64,000 nucleotides of DNA, taken from Streptomyces rubradiris. GTDB lineage: Bacteria > Actinomycetota > Actinomycetes > Streptomycetales > Streptomycetaceae. The stretch's first letter is position 1; each line of letters begins with the position of its first letter. Of this stretch, positions 46,376 to 56,291 are shown in pieces. The position numbers and the translations under genes were made by a program. A model generated the notes under the pieces. It was given only the letters and a program-made list of their open reading frames with translations. It made no database searches and had not been told where the DNA came from. The DNA lies in the NCBI RefSeq assembly GCF_016860525.1, contig NZ_BNEA01000015.1, positions 4,856,001-4,920,000 of the forward strand, written 5' to 3'.

Positions 46376-46639
46376 ATGACCGAGCTGGTGCAGCAACTGC
46401 TGGTCGACGACGCGGACGAGGAACTCGGCTGGCAGGAGCGCGCACTCTGCGCCCAGACCGACCCCGAGTCCTTCTTCCCCGAGAAGGGCGGCTCCACCAG
46501 AGAGGCCAAGAAGGTCTGCCTCGCCTGCGAGGTGCGCTCCGAGTGCCTCGAATACGCCCTCGCCAACGACGAGCGCTTCGGCATCTGGGGCGGCCTGTCC
46601 GAGCGCGAACGCCGCCGGCTGAAGAAGGCCGCCGTGTGA
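46376..46639 (+). CDS. whiB: WhiB sporulation regulator
   Basis: An 87-residue iron-sulfur transcription factor required for sporulation septation in Streptomyces, acting with WhiA. Cysteines 25, 48, 51 and 57 ligate the [4Fe-4S] cluster. The sigma-binding turn FGIWGGLSERERRRLKK follows. The sequence, length and N-terminus MTELVQQLLVDDADEELGW match WhiB itself rather than other Wbl proteins. ATG 46376 follows GAGGGG; a longer frame from 46274 would add 34 residues of non-conserved sequence. The next gene starts 181 bases downstream. Confidence 0.97.
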   Translation: MTELVQQLLVDDADEELGWQERALCAQTDPESFFPEKGGSTREAKKVCLACEVRSECLEYALANDERFGIWGGLSERERRRLKKAAV

Positions 46640-46820
46640 CCATACGCGCGACCACGAAAGGTACGAACGGCCCGTCAGCCGTGGGTTGTCCACAGGCGGC
46701 GGGCCGTCGTCATGCCCAGCCGATAGTGTGGACGCTCGTCCGAGACGCCCCGCTGTCCCCTCGATCCGCGAGTAGACACAGGCGTCCACCGCAGTCCATC
46801 GAACCGGGGCCCGTACCTCG

Positions 46821-49800
46821 ATGTCCGTGCACAGCCATGCGGCAGCCCAACCAGGGGCTGCCATCCCTGAGTTCCCGCGCCACGTCGTGACCGCGGTCCT
46901 CGTCTCCCACGACGGCGCCCGCTGGCTGCCCGACGCGCTCGCCGGGCTGCTCGGCCAGGAGCGTCCCGTCCAGCACGCGGTGGCCGCCGACACCGGCAGC
47001 GCGGACGACTCCGCCCGGCTGCTCACCGACGCCCTCGGCGAGGCCAACGTCCTGCACCTCGCCCGCCGCACCGGCTTCGGCCAGGCCGTGGAGGAGGCGA
47101 GCCGCACCGCGCCCCCGCTCACCCCCGACGACCTGCCGTACCTCAAGCGCCCCAGCGGCTGGGACCCCGTCACCCGCACCTGGCGCGACGACGCCTACGA
47201 CCTGCCCGAACTGCCGCACGGCGAACCCGTCCAGTGGCTGTGGCTGCTGCACGACGACTGCGCCCCCGAACCCGACGCCCTCGCCCAGCTGCTGCGGGTC
47301 GTGGACAACGAACTCGAACTCGGCCGCGACGACGTCGCCATCGTCGGCCCCAAGCTGCGCGGCTGGTACGACCGCCGCCAGCTGCTGGAGGTCGGCGTCT
47401 CCATCGCCAACTCCGGCCGCCGCTGGACCGGACTGGACCGCCGCGAACAGGACCAGGGCCAGCACGACCACGTCCGCACCGTGCTGTCCGTGTCCACCGC
47501 CGGCATGCTCGTCCGCCGCGACGTCTTCGAACAGCTCGGCGGCTTCGACCGGCTGCTGCCCCTCATGCGCGACGACGTCGACCTGTGCTGGCGCGCCCAC
47601 ACCGCCGGCCACCGCGTCCTGATCGCCCCCGAGGCCGTCGTCCGGCACGCCGAGGCCGCCTCCCGTGAACGCCGCACCGTCGACTGCGCCGGCCGCACCA
47701 CCGCCTCCCCGCACAAGGTCGACAAGGCCGGCGCCGTCTACACCCTGCTCGTCAACACCCGTACGGCAGCGCTGCCCTGGGTGCTGCTCCGGCTCGTCCT
47801 CGGCACCGTCCTGCGTACCCTCGCCTACCTCGTCGGCAAGGTCCCCGGCCAGGCCCTCGACGAGATCCGCGGCCTGCTGAGCACCCTGCTGCGGCCCGAG
47901 CGGATCATCGCCGCCCGGCGCCGTCGCGGCCCCTCCCGCATCGACAAGGCGGAACTGCGCGCCCTCTTCCCGCCGCCCGGCGCCACTGTCCGGGCCACCG
48001 TGGAACAGCTCGCCGGCAACCTCACCGGCGGCTCCGACACCGACACCTCCCCGGCCGGCCGGCACGGCGGTGCCGTGGAGTCCGGGCCCGGCGGCGACGA
48101 CGCCGACTTCCTGGAGGTCGAGCAGTTCGCCCGGCTCAAGCGGATCGCCCGCAGACCCGCCCCCGTCCTCTTCCTCGCCCTGCTGCTCATCTCCCTCGCC
48201 GCCTGCCGCGCCCTGCTCGGCGGCGGCGCCCTCGGCGGCGGCGCCCTGCTGCCCGCCCCGGCCGGCGCGACCGACCTGTGGTCGCGCTACCTGGACGCCT
48301 GGCACCCGACAGGCACCGGCGGCACCCCGTCCGCACCGCCCTACCTGGCCCTCGTCGCCACCCTCGCCTCGCTCCTGTTCGGCTCCACCGGCCTGGCCGT
48401 CACCGTCCTGCTGATCTGCTCGGTGCCGCTCGCCGGATGCACCGCCTACCTCGCCTCCCGGCCGCTGGTCACCTCCCGGCTGCTGCGCGCCTGGGCCGCC
48501 ATCGCCTACGCCTTCCTGCCCGCCACCACCGGAGCGCTGGCCGGCGGACGCGTCGGCACCGCCGTCCTCGCCGTGCTGCTGCCGCTCATCGCGCGCGCGG
48601 GCATCGCCGCGAGCGGCCTGGCGGGCCGCGCCGGCACCCGCGGCAGCTGGCGCGCCACCTGGGCGTACGCGCTGCTGCTGACCATCGCCACCGCCTTCAC
48701 CCCGATCGTGTGGCCCCTCGCGCTGCTGCTCGGCCTCGGCGTCCTGGTGCTGCGCCGCCGCGACCTCGTCGGCTACGGACCGCGCTTCCTCGCCCAGCTC
48801 GGCACCCCGCTGCTGGTCCTCGCCCCCTGGTCGCTGACCCTGTTCCCGGCCGGGTTCCTCCAGGAGGCCGGCCTGGAGTACGGCTCCTCGGCCGCCTCCG
48901 CCTTCGACCTGCTCGGTGCCGCCCCCGGCGGCCCCGGCACCGTGAACGGCCTGATGCTCATCGGTATCGTGCTGGCCGCGCTCGCCGCCCTGCTGCGCTC
49001 CGAACGGCAGCTCGGCATCCGCACCGCCTGGGCCGTCGCCCTGGCCGGACTCGTCTTCGCGGTCCTGTCCAACAGGTCCGCGTGGGCCGGACCGGCCACC
49101 CTCGTCTACGGCATCGCCCTGCTGGCCGCCGCCGCCCTCGGCGCCGACGGCGCACGCGCGCGCGTGGCCGAGCAGAGCTTCGGCTGGCGCCAGCCCGTCG
49201 CCGCGCTGATCGCCTTCGCCTCGGCCGCCGGTCCGCTCCTCGTCGCCGCCGGCTGGATGATCCGCGGCGCGGACGGCCCGCTGGAGCGCCGCGACCCGGC
49301 CCAGGTCCCCGCGTTCGTCGCCGAGGACTCCACCGGCGGCGCCCAGGCCCGCACCCTGGTCCTGGACAGCGACACCACCGCGCGCGTGCGCTACAGCCTG
49401 GTCCGCGGCTCCGGCGCCCGCATGGGAGACGCCGAACTCACCGCCGCCGACGGCCCGAACACCCGCCTGGACCAGACCGTCGCCCACCTGGTGGCCGGCT
49501 CCGGCGCCGACCAGGCCGCCGAACTCGGCGGCTTCGCCGTGCGCTACGTCCTCGTCCACAAGGGCGCCCCCCGCGAGATCACCCGCGTCCTGGACGCCAC
49601 CCCCGGCCTGACCCGGCTCAGCCAGCAGAACGGCGGCGCCCTGTGGCGCGTCGACCAGGACGTCTCCCGCGCGGCCATCGTGCCCGCCGGCGGCTCCGGT
49701 ACGCCCCAGCCGGTGGCCGCCGGACCGGTGGAGATCCACACCACGGTCCCCGCCGGCCCCGACGGCCGCGTCCTGCGCCTGGCCGACAGCGCCGACGGCG

Positions 49801-50564
49801 GCTGGACGGCCACCCTCGACGGCAAACCGCTCACCCGCACCACGGTCGACGGCTGGGCCCAGGGCTTCCGCCTCCCCGCCCAGGGCGGCAGGCTCGACGT
49901 CACCTACGACACGCCGCTCGCCCACACCGCCTGGCTCTGGGCGCAGGGCCTCCTCGCCGTCGTCCTGGTCGTCCTCGCCCTGCCCGGCCGCCGCCGCGAC
50001 GTCGACGACGACCTGCCCGAGGAGCAGCCGCTGCCCGCCCAGGCCACCGCCGGCGAGGGCCGCCGCGCCCGCCGCCTGCGCGCCCAGGCCGAGGAACCGC
50101 CCGCCGAGGACCGGCCCGGCACACCCCCGCCCCCGGCCACCGCCCCCGTCCCCCAGCAGCCGTACGAGGCCCACGACCCGGCCGCGTACGCGACCACCGG
50201 GTACGCCGGGTACGGCACGGACCAGTACCAGCCGCCGGCCGGCTACGACCAGCGGCCGTACCCGCAGTCCGACCCCCACCAGACGGCCCCCTACGACCCG
50301 TACGGCTACGGCGGCACCGACGCCCAGCCGCCCTACGACCCGACGGCCTACCGGCACCAGGGCTACGAGACGGCGTACGACCCCGCCCAGCAGGGCTACG
50401 GCCCCGGCCCGCAGGGTTACCACTCCGCCCCGCAGGACTACGACCCGGTCCAGCAGGGCTACGACCCCGCCTCGCAGGGCTACGACCCCGCCTCGCGGGG
50501 TTACGACCCGGCCCAGCAGCCCCACGGCACCGGCAGCCAGCGTCCCGACGGGAGCCAGCAGTGA
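46821..50564 (+). CDS. Giant membrane glycosyltransferase (GT2 plus polytopic)
   Basis: A 1247-residue protein. The N-terminal GT2 domain (about 20-330) starts TAVLVSHDGARWLPDALAGLL and has WLWLLHDDCAPEPDAL (metal-binding region) and LPLMRDDVDLCWRAHTAGHRV (acceptor site). From about residue 445 there are some 10-12 membrane helices, then an extracytoplasmic region (VLDSDTTARVRYSLVRGSGAR...) and a final helix. A long cytoplasmic tail rich in Tyr/Gln/Pro ends in GYDPASQ-type repeats. Such fusions transfer sugars in the envelope of actinobacteria. The stop overlaps the DUF5719 gene. Substrate unknown; the mannose genes nearby suggest mannose. Confidence 0.85.
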   Translation: MSVHSHAAAQPGAAIPEFPRHVVTAVLVSHDGARWLPDALAGLLGQERPVQHAVAADTGSADDSARLLTDALGEANVLHLARRTGFGQAVEEASRTAPPLTPDDLPYLKRPSGWDPVTRTWRDDAYDLPELPHGEPVQWLWLLHDDCAPEPDALAQLLRVVDNELELGRDDVAIVGPKLRGWYDRRQLLEVGVSIANSGRRWTGLDRREQDQGQHDHVRTVLSVSTAGMLVRRDVFEQLGGFDRLLPLMRDDVDLCWRAHTAGHRVLIAPEAVVRHAEAASRERRTVDCAGRTTASPHKVDKAGAVYTLLVNTRTAALPWVLLRLVLGTVLRTLAYLVGKVPGQALDEIRGLLSTLLRPERIIAARRRRGPSRIDKAELRALFPPPGATVRATVEQLAGNLTGGSDTDTSPAGRHGGAVESGPGGDDADFLEVEQFARLKRIARRPAPVLFLALLLISLAACRALLGGGALGGGALLPAPAGATDLWSRYLDAWHPTGTGGTPSAPPYLALVATLASLLFGSTGLAVTVLLICSVPLAGCTAYLASRPLVTSRLLRAWAAIAYAFLPATTGALAGGRVGTAVLAVLLPLIARAGIAASGLAGRAGTRGSWRATWAYALLLTIATAFTPIVWPLALLLGLGVLVLRRRDLVGYGPRFLAQLGTPLLVLAPWSLTLFPAGFLQEAGLEYGSSAASAFDLLGAAPGGPGTVNGLMLIGIVLAALAALLRSERQLGIRTAWAVALAGLVFAVLSNRSAWAGPATLVYGIALLAAAALGADGARARVAEQSFGWRQPVAALIAFASAAGPLLVAAGWMIRGADGPLERRDPAQVPAFVAEDSTGGAQARTLVLDSDTTARVRYSLVRGSGARMGDAELTAADGPNTRLDQTVAHLVAGSGADQAAELGGFAVRYVLVHKGAPREITRVLDATPGLTRLSQQNGGALWRVDQDVSRAAIVPAGGSGTPQPVAAGPVEIHTTVPAGPDGRVLRLADSADGGWTATLDGKPLTRTTVDGWAQGFRLPAQGGRLDVTYDTPLAHTAWLWAQGLLAVVLVVLALPGRRRDVDDDLPEEQPLPAQATAGEGRRARRLRAQAEEPPAEDRPGTPPPPATAPVPQQPYEAHDPAAYATTGYAGYGTDQYQPPAGYDQRPYPQSDPHQTAPYDPYGYGGTDAQPPYDPTAYRHQGYETAYDPAQQGYGPGPQGYHSAPQDYDPVQQGYDPASQGYDPASRGYDPAQQPHGTGSQRPDGSQQ
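50383..50519 (+). repeat. Heptad-coding repeats in glycosyltransferase tail
   Basis: Imperfect 21-base repeats (CAGGGCTACGACCCCGCCTC core) encode QGYDPAS-like heptads at the extreme C-terminus of the glycosyltransferase. Four to six degenerate copies are present; the last three are nearly exact. The copy number could vary between strains. Confidence 0.75.
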
Positions 50565-52096
50565 ACCGCACCACCCTGTCCCTGTTCGCCGGCACGGCCG
50601 CGCTGGCCGCCGTCACCGCGTTCGCCGCGGTCGACTCGCCGTCCGCGTCCGGCGCCGCCCCCGAGACCGCCGCCCGGCAGCCCGTGCAGCGCACCGGCCT
50701 GGTGTGCCCGGCGCCCAGCACCTCGGACCTCGCCGAGACGACGTACACCTCGTTCACCCCCGTCACCAAGGGCGCCGCGAGCGGTGGCCGGGCCCGGCTC
50801 CAGGCGGCCGGCGAGCAGTCGTCGGACGACGGCTCCGGCGCGGACGGCAAGGAGAAGGACGGCAAGGAGAAGGACGACACGAAGAAGAAGGGCGGCGGCG
50901 AGAAGGACGGGCAGCCGGTGCTCACGCCGAAGGCACCGGGCACACCGGCCACCGGCGACACCTCCGGCGGGGACACACCCGCGCTCGTCGGCACCGCGGA
51001 CGGCTCCTTCGCGCCCGGCTGGACCGTCCAGGAGACCACCGAGGTCAGCGCCGGCACCGGCCGCGGCCTCCTCGGCGTCACCTGCACCGGCGCGGACACC
51101 GACTTCTGGTTCCCGGGCGCGAGCACGGCCGCCGGCCGCACCGACTACGTCCACCTGACCAACCCCGACGACTCCGCCGCCGTGGTCGACATCGAGCTGT
51201 ACGGCAAGGACGGCGCGGTCAAGGCCCCGCTGGGCGAGAACCTCACCGTCGACCCGGGGGCGAGCGAGGCGTTGCTGCTCCCCACGCTCACCGAGGAACG
51301 GCAGGCCGACCTCACCGTGCACGTCAGCGTGCGCAGTGGCCGGGTCGGCGCGGCCGTGCAGGCCCTGGACGACAAGGCGGGCGGCGACTGGCTGGCCCCC
51401 GCCGCCGACCCGGCCGGCAGCCTGGTCCTGCCCGGCATCCCGAAGGACGCCACCGCCGTCCGCCTCACCGCCTTCGCCCCCGGCGACGACGACGCCGACC
51501 TGAAGATCCGCCTGGCCTCGCCCGACGGCCTGATCACCCCGGCCGGGAACGAGACCGTCCACGTCAAGTCCGGCATGACGACGACGGTCGACCTCGGCGA
51601 CGTCACCCGGGGCGAGCCCGGCTCCCTGGTGCTCACCCCGACCGACCAGGCGGCCCCGGTCGTCGCGGCGCTCCAGGTGGTACGGGGCAAGGGGGACAAG
51701 CGGGAGACCGCGTTCATCCCGGCCACCGCCCCCGTCGGCACGCGCGCGACCTCGGCCGGCAACGGCGCCAAGGGCACGACGCTCGCGCTGACGGCGCCCG
51801 AGGGCACGGCCACGGTCAAGGTCACCGCCTCGGCGGGCAGCGAGGGCGGCACCCCGGCGACCAAGACGTACACGCTGAAGTCCGGCACCACGCAGGACGT
51901 CGACGCCCCCGTCCCGACGGGCCTGAAGGGCACCTACGCCCTCACCGTCGAACCCGTCTCCGGCGGCCCCGTCTACGCCTCCCGCACCCTCACCACCGCC
52001 GACACCCCCGCCTTCACCGTCCAGACCCTCCCCAGCGACCACGGCCTGGTGTCGGTACCGCGGACGCGGGAGGACTTGTCGATATTGCAGAAGTAG
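50561..52096 (+). CDS. Secreted DUF5719-type protein
   Basis: A 511-residue exported protein. The signal segment is LSLFAGTAALAAVTAFAAV. After RTGLVCPAPS comes a highly charged Lys/Glu/Asp low-complexity stretch (about 95-125). Repeated beta domains follow, with VHLTNPDDSAAVVDIELYGKDG and LVLPGIPKDATAVRLTAFAPGDDDADLKIRL typical of DUF5719. GTG 50561 overlaps the glycosyltransferase stop, so a 1:1 partnership at the membrane is likely. The molecular function is unknown. Confidence 0.82.
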   Translation: MNRTTLSLFAGTAALAAVTAFAAVDSPSASGAAPETAARQPVQRTGLVCPAPSTSDLAETTYTSFTPVTKGAASGGRARLQAAGEQSSDDGSGADGKEKDGKEKDDTKKKGGGEKDGQPVLTPKAPGTPATGDTSGGDTPALVGTADGSFAPGWTVQETTEVSAGTGRGLLGVTCTGADTDFWFPGASTAAGRTDYVHLTNPDDSAAVVDIELYGKDGAVKAPLGENLTVDPGASEALLLPTLTEERQADLTVHVSVRSGRVGAAVQALDDKAGGDWLAPAADPAGSLVLPGIPKDATAVRLTAFAPGDDDADLKIRLASPDGLITPAGNETVHVKSGMTTTVDLGDVTRGEPGSLVLTPTDQAAPVVAALQVVRGKGDKRETAFIPATAPVGTRATSAGNGAKGTTLALTAPEGTATVKVTASAGSEGGTPATKTYTLKSGTTQDVDAPVPTGLKGTYALTVEPVSGGPVYASRTLTTADTPAFTVQTLPSDHGLVSVPRTREDLSILQK

Positions 52097-52141
52097 CGGC
52101 GGCAGGAGCAGCGACAGCCCGGGAAGCGGCGGCGGGGGCGG

Positions 52142-52165
52142 GGGCGGGGGCCTCTGCCCCCGCCC
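52142..52165. terminator. Bidirectional terminator, DUF5719/zincin
   Basis: GGGCGGGGGC/GCCCCCGCCC forms a 10-bp stem with a CTCT loop between the convergent genes, ending 3 bases before the zincin stop codon. Confidence 0.75.
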
Positions 52166-52167
52166 GG

Positions 52168-52623
52168 CTAGTCCTCCCCGTACCGGGGGTCCACCGTCTC
52201 CGGTGTCAGCCCCAGCAGCTCCGCCACCTGCTCCACGACCACCTCGTGCACCAGCGCGGCCCGCTCGTCCCGCCCCTTCGTCCGGATCTCCACCGGCCGC
52301 CGGTACACGACGACCCGCGCCCGCCGCCCGTCCCGCGCCGGCACGACCCCGCCGAGCGGCACCGCCTCGTCGTCCCACACCGGCCCGTCCCCCCGCCCGT
52401 CCAGCCGGGGCACCTCCAGCACCAGGAAGTCGATGTCGGCCAGCTGCGGCCAGCGCCGTTCGAGACGGTCCACGGAGTCCTGCACCAGATCCGCGAACAC
52501 CTCGGCACGGCTGGCGGCCAACGGCACCTGCGGCGGCGCGATCGGCCCCCGCATGCCCCGCCCGTGACGATCACGGCGACGGGGCCCGGGGCCGCTGGCA
52601 CGGGGCGGTACTCGGTTGTCCAT
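52168..52623 (-). CDS. Zincin-like protein with degenerate HExxH
   Basis: A 151-residue protein of the actinobacterial metallopeptidase (Zincin_1-like) family that sits beside whiB genes. The body has FADLVQDSVDRLERRWPQLADIDFLVLEVP and ARVVVYRRPVEIRTKGRDERAALVHEVVVEQVAELLGLTPE. The expected HExxH reads HEVVV, so the second zinc histidine is missing and peptidase activity is doubtful. ATG 52623 is the start; further upstream is non-coding. It is convergent with the DUF5719 gene and divergent from DUF3499. Confidence 0.78.
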   Translation of the reverse strand: MDNRVPPRASGPGPRRRDRHGRGMRGPIAPPQVPLAASRAEVFADLVQDSVDRLERRWPQLADIDFLVLEVPRLDGRGDGPVWDDEAVPLGGVVPARDGRRARVVVYRRPVEIRTKGRDERAALVHEVVVEQVAELLGLTPETVDPRYGED

Positions 52624-52952
52624 CACCGGTGAAGCGTAGTCCCCGCACCCTCCGCCCGTCCGGTTCCACGCGGCAACCGGCGCCCGCTCGCCCTGTCGCA
52701 GGATGACCATTCCGGCCAACGTCTGGCTCGTTTCCGTAACTTTCCAAGACCACCGCACTCAAGGCAATTGATGGAGTTTGTGGCGACTCCTGACCGGACG
52801 CGCCCCTTCCGTACCTCCGCCGCAAGCCCGTCCACGCAGGTCAGCGGGGTCCCCTCGAAGGGGTGTGTGGGGCGTTTCACAGCCCGACACGGTGGAGTGA
52901 CCTGGTGGAGAGTCGTCGCGGCCCGCTCAAGAGTGCGGTACCGTCCAACATC

Positions 52953-53330
52953 GTGAGCCCTGTACGTCGCTGTTCGCGCACCGCCTGCGGCCGACCCGCC
53001 GTCGCGACGCTGACGTACGTCTACGCCGACTCGACCGCGGTCCTCGGCCCGCTCGCCACCTACGCCGAACCCCACTGCTACGACCTGTGCGCCGAGCACT
53101 CCGAGCGCCTCACCGCCCCGCGCGGCTGGGAGGTCGTACGGCTCCTCGACGGCTCCGCGCCCGCGCGGCCCAGCGGGGACGACCTGGAAGCGCTGGCCAA
53201 CGCCGTGCGCGAGGCGGCCCGTCCCCAGGAGCGCGCGGCCGAGGCGGGCGGCGGCGGAGCCCGCGCCGCGGACCCCATGGAGGTCGCCCGCCGCGGCCAC
53301 CTCAGGGTCCTGCGCTCCCCGGACAACTGA
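52953..53330 (+). CDS. DUF3499 family protein
   Basis: A 125-residue actinobacterial protein of unknown function, with Cys pairs suggesting a small metal site: RRCSRTACGRPA at the N-terminus and HCYDLCAEHSERL about residue 35. The C-terminal third is Ala/Gly/Arg-rich. GTG 52953 is chosen because homology begins there. The longer frame from 52863 has no conservation. No ribosome site is present, but TACCGT at 52939-52944 is well placed for a leaderless transcript. The gene regularly accompanies whiB and the mannose genes. Confidence 0.85.
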   Translation: MSPVRRCSRTACGRPAVATLTYVYADSTAVLGPLATYAEPHCYDLCAEHSERLTAPRGWEVVRLLDGSAPARPSGDDLEALANAVREAARPQERAAEAGGGGARAADPMEVARRGHLRVLRSPDN

Positions 53331-53434
53331 CCACGCCGGGCGACGTTCTCGGACCTCCGCCCGGTGTCCGCACACCGCTTCCCGCCGTCCGACGGGTAGT
53401 TTTGGGCATCCACAGCACTTTCAGGAGGACGGCC

Positions 53435-54799
53435 GTGACTGCTGATCTGTCACAGATCGTGAAGGCGTACGACGTACGCGGAGTGGTCCCGGACCAGTGG
53501 GACGAGGCACTGGCCCGGCTCTTCGGCGCCGCCTTCGCGGAGGTGACCGCGGCGGCGGCCGTCGTCGTCGGCCACGACATGCGCCCCTCGTCCCCCGGCC
53601 TGTCCCGCGCCTTCGCATACGGCGCGGCGGACCGCGGCGTGGACGTCGTGGAGATCGGCCTGTGCTCCACCGACCAGCTCTACTACGCCTCGGGCGCGCT
53701 GAACCTCCCGGGCGCGATGTTCACCGCCTCCCACAACCCGGCCCGGTACAACGGCATCAAGATGTGCCGCGCGGGCGCCGCCCCCGTCGGCCAGGACACC
53801 GGGCTCACCGAGATCCGGGAGCTGGTCGAGCGCTGGCTCGCCGAGGGCGCCCCGGCACCCGCGGCCCGGCCGGGAACCCTCTCCACGAGCGAGACGCTGG
53901 AGGACTACGCGGCGCACCTGCGCTCCCTGGTCGACCTCTCCGCCATCCGCCCCCTGAAGGTCGTGGTCGACGCCGGCAACGGCATGGGCGGCCACACCGT
54001 CCCCTCCGTCTTCGCCGGTCTGCCCCTCACCCTCGTCCCGATGTACTTCGAGCTGGACGGCACCTTCCCGAACCACGAGGCCAACCCGCTCGACCCGGCC
54101 AACCTCGTGGATCTGCAGAAGCGGGTCCCGGCGGAGGGCGCCGACCTCGGCATCGCCTTCGACGGCGACGCCGACCGCTGCTTCGTCGTGGACGAGAACG
54201 GCGACCCCGTCTCCCCGTCCGCGATCACCGCGCTGGTCGCCGCGCGCGAGCTGGCCCGCAACGGCGGCCGGGGCACCGTCATCCACAACCTGATCACCTC
54301 CCGCACGGTCCCCGAGGTCGTGCGGCAGCACGGCGGCACCCCGGTGCGCACCCGGGTCGGCCACTCCTTCATCAAGGCCGAGATGGCCCGCACCGGCGCG
54401 ATCTTCGGCGGCGAGCACTCGGCGCACTACTACTTCAAGGACTTCTGGAACGCCGACACCGGCATGCTGGCCGCCCTGCACGTCCTCGCGGCGCTCGGCG
54501 GCCAGGACGGCCCGCTGTCCGCCCTGGTCGCGCAGTACGACCGCTACCGCGGCTCCGGCGAGATCAACTCCACGGTCGCCGACCAGGCCGACCGCCTCGC
54601 CGCGGTCCGCGCCGCGTACGAGGGCCGCGCCGACGTCACCCTCGACGACCTCGACGGCCTCACCGTCGCCGCCGCCGACTGGTGGTTCAACGTCCGCCCG
54701 TCCAACACCGAGCCGCTGCTCCGGCTGAACGCCGAGGCGGAGGACGAGGCGACGCTGACCAAGATCCGCGACGAGGCCCTGGCGATCATCAGGGGCTGA
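53435..54799 (+). CDS. manB: Phosphomannomutase/phosphoglucomutase
   Basis: A 454-residue alpha-D-phosphohexomutase that would interconvert mannose-6- and mannose-1-phosphate. Family motifs in order: [13 protein letters not shown], the phosphoserine loop [15 protein letters not shown], the metal-binding [15 protein letters not shown], the sugar-specificity loop [14 protein letters not shown] and the phosphate-binding [14 protein letters not shown] 53435 follows AGGAGG. ManB identity rests on the manA and manC genes nearby; phosphoglucomutase activity is also possible. Confidence 0.93.
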   Translation: MTADLSQIVKAYDVRGVVPDQWDEALARLFGAAFAEVTAAAAVVVGHDMRPSSPGLSRAFAYGAADRGVDVVEIGLCSTDQLYYASGALNLPGAMFTASHNPARYNGIKMCRAGAAPVGQDTGLTEIRELVERWLAEGAPAPAARPGTLSTSETLEDYAAHLRSLVDLSAIRPLKVVVDAGNGMGGHTVPSVFAGLPLTLVPMYFELDGTFPNHEANPLDPANLVDLQKRVPAEGADLGIAFDGDADRCFVVDENGDPVSPSAITALVAARELARNGGRGTVIHNLITSRTVPEVVRQHGGTPVRTRVGHSFIKAEMARTGAIFGGEHSAHYYFKDFWNADTGMLAALHVLAALGGQDGPLSALVAQYDRYRGSGEINSTVADQADRLAAVRAAYEGRADVTLDDLDGLTVAAADWWFNVRPSNTEPLLRLNAEAEDEATLTKIRDEALAIIRG

Positions 54800-54873
54800 G
54801 CGGCCCGCCCCATCGGCGGTACGCTGACCAGGCAAATCCACAGACACCCACCCGCCCCCCGAAGGGACACCCC

Positions 54874-55044
54874 ATGGCGCTCGAAGCCGGCCTCCTGGAG
54901 ATCCTCGCCTGCCCGGCCTGCCACGCCCCCCTGAAGGAGCAGGACACCGAGCTGATCTGCACCGGCCCGGACTGCGGCCTCGCCTACCCGGTCCGCGACG
55001 GCATCCCGGTGCTGCTGGTCGACGAGGCCCGCCGCCCCGCCTGA
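54874..55044 (+). CDS. Trm112-like small protein
   Basis: A 56-residue protein of the Trm112/YcaR family: [17 protein letters not shown], a second Cys pair in [21 protein letters not shown], and a short acidic tail. The four Cys likely bind zinc. Its eukaryotic relatives stabilise methyltransferases. ATG 54874 has GAAGGGA 8 bases upstream and lies 74 bases after manB. It is too short to stand out among overlapping frames but its codon use and motif are clear. Confidence 0.9.
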   Translation: MALEAGLLEILACPACHAPLKEQDTELICTGPDCGLAYPVRDGIPVLLVDEARRPA

Positions 55045-55163
55045 TCCGACCCCGTCACCGTGGGCGGGAGGACCGGCGCCGCCCGGTCCGGCCGCCGCCC
55101 CGCGTGACCAGGCCCGTCCCCTCGTAGCACCCCAGGATCCCCGGCGACCGGAGGCTGCCGCCC

Positions 55164-56291
55164 ATGCTGGACGAAACGCTGCTCGACACCCCGGAGGGCC
55201 TCGCCGAGGCCGACCACCGAGGACTGCTGCGCGGGGCGGCGGAGGCCGGCGCCCGCGTCCGCACCGCCGCCCGCAACGCCGCCGAGGCCGGCATCGGCAG
55301 CCTCAAGCCCGACGGCCGTCCCCGCGCGGTCCTCATCGCGGGCCCCGGTGCCGCCGCCACCCACACCGCCGACCTCCTCGGCACGCTGGCCGGCCCGGGC
55401 AGCCCCGTCGTCCGGCTCGCCCCCACCGGCGTCGCCCCCGCCGCGGGCGCCCTGCGCTGGGAGCTGCCGGGCTGGGCCGGCTCCGTGGACCTGCTGCTGA
55501 TCGCCACCCCGGACGGCACCGAACCCAGCCTGTCCCTCCTCGCCGAGCAGGCCTACCGCCGCGGCTGCTCCGTCGTCGGCGTGGCCCCGCCCGGCACCCC
55601 GCTCGCCGACGCGGTCGCCGGGGCGCACGGCATGTTCGTACCGATGGCCACGGCCCCCTACGACCAGGAGGAACCGCTCGCCGCCTCCTCTCCCGGAGTG
55701 CTGTGGGCGCTGCTGACCCCGCTGCTGGCGCTCCTGGACCGGGTCGGCCTGCTCGACGCCCCGCCGGAGGCCCTGGAGAAGGTCGCCGACCGGCTGGACA
55801 CCATCGCGGAACGCTGCGGGCCCGCCATCGCGACCTACAGCAACCCGGCCAAGACCCTCGCCGCCGAACTGGCCGACGCGCTGCCGGTGATCTGGACGGA
55901 GGGCACCTCGGCCGGTCCGGCGGGCCGCCGGTTCGCCGCCGCCCTCGCCGAACTGGCCGGCCGCCCGGCCCTGGTCGCCGAGCTGCCCGAGGCGCTCGCC
56001 GCGCACAGCGCCCTGCTGGCCGGGCCGCTCGCCGCCAGCGCCGACCCGGACGACTTCTTCCGGGACCGCGTGGAGGAGCCGCCCGCGCTGCACGCGCGCG
56101 TGGTGCTGCTGCGCGACCGCCCGCTCGGCGGCCTCACCGCCGCCCCGGCCGCCCGGGACGTGGCCCTCAGCCACGACACGCCGGTCAGCGAACTCGAACC
56201 GGAGGAGGGCGGCGAACTGGAGACCCTCGCGGAACTGATCGCCGTCACGGATTTCGCCGCCGTTTACCTGGCGCTCGCTTCGGGAGCCTGA
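55164..56291 (+). CDS. SIS-domain phosphosugar isomerase-like protein
   Basis: A 375-residue protein with the layout of bifunctional phosphoglucose/phosphomannose isomerase-like proteins of actinobacteria: MLDETLLDTPEGLAEADHRGLLRGAAEAGARVRTA, a first SIS-like half (AVLIAGPGAAATHTADLLGTL, DLLLIATPDGTEPSLSLLAEQAYRRGC) and a second half (PVIWTEGTSAGPAGRRFAAAL). The SxGxS-type sugar-phosphate loops are weak, so catalytic activity is uncertain. It lies between the Trm112-like gene and manA on the same strand. Confidence 0.85.
   Translation: MLDETLLDTPEGLAEADHRGLLRGAAEAGARVRTAARNAAEAGIGSLKPDGRPRAVLIAGPGAAATHTADLLGTLAGPGSPVVRLAPTGVAPAAGALRWELPGWAGSVDLLLIATPDGTEPSLSLLAEQAYRRGCSVVGVAPPGTPLADAVAGAHGMFVPMATAPYDQEEPLAASSPGVLWALLTPLLALLDRVGLLDAPPEALEKVADRLDTIAERCGPAIATYSNPAKTLAAELADALPVIWTEGTSAGPAGRRFAAALAELAGRPALVAELPEALAAHSALLAGPLAASADPDDFFRDRVEEPPALHARVVLLRDRPLGGLTAAPAARDVALSHDTPVSELEPEEGGELETLAELIAVTDFAAVYLALASGA

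Noticed and set aside
46710..50525. A 1271-residue minus-strand open frame
   Set aside because: Antisense shadow of the glycosyltransferase; Gly/Ala/Val/Arg-only composition, no domains.
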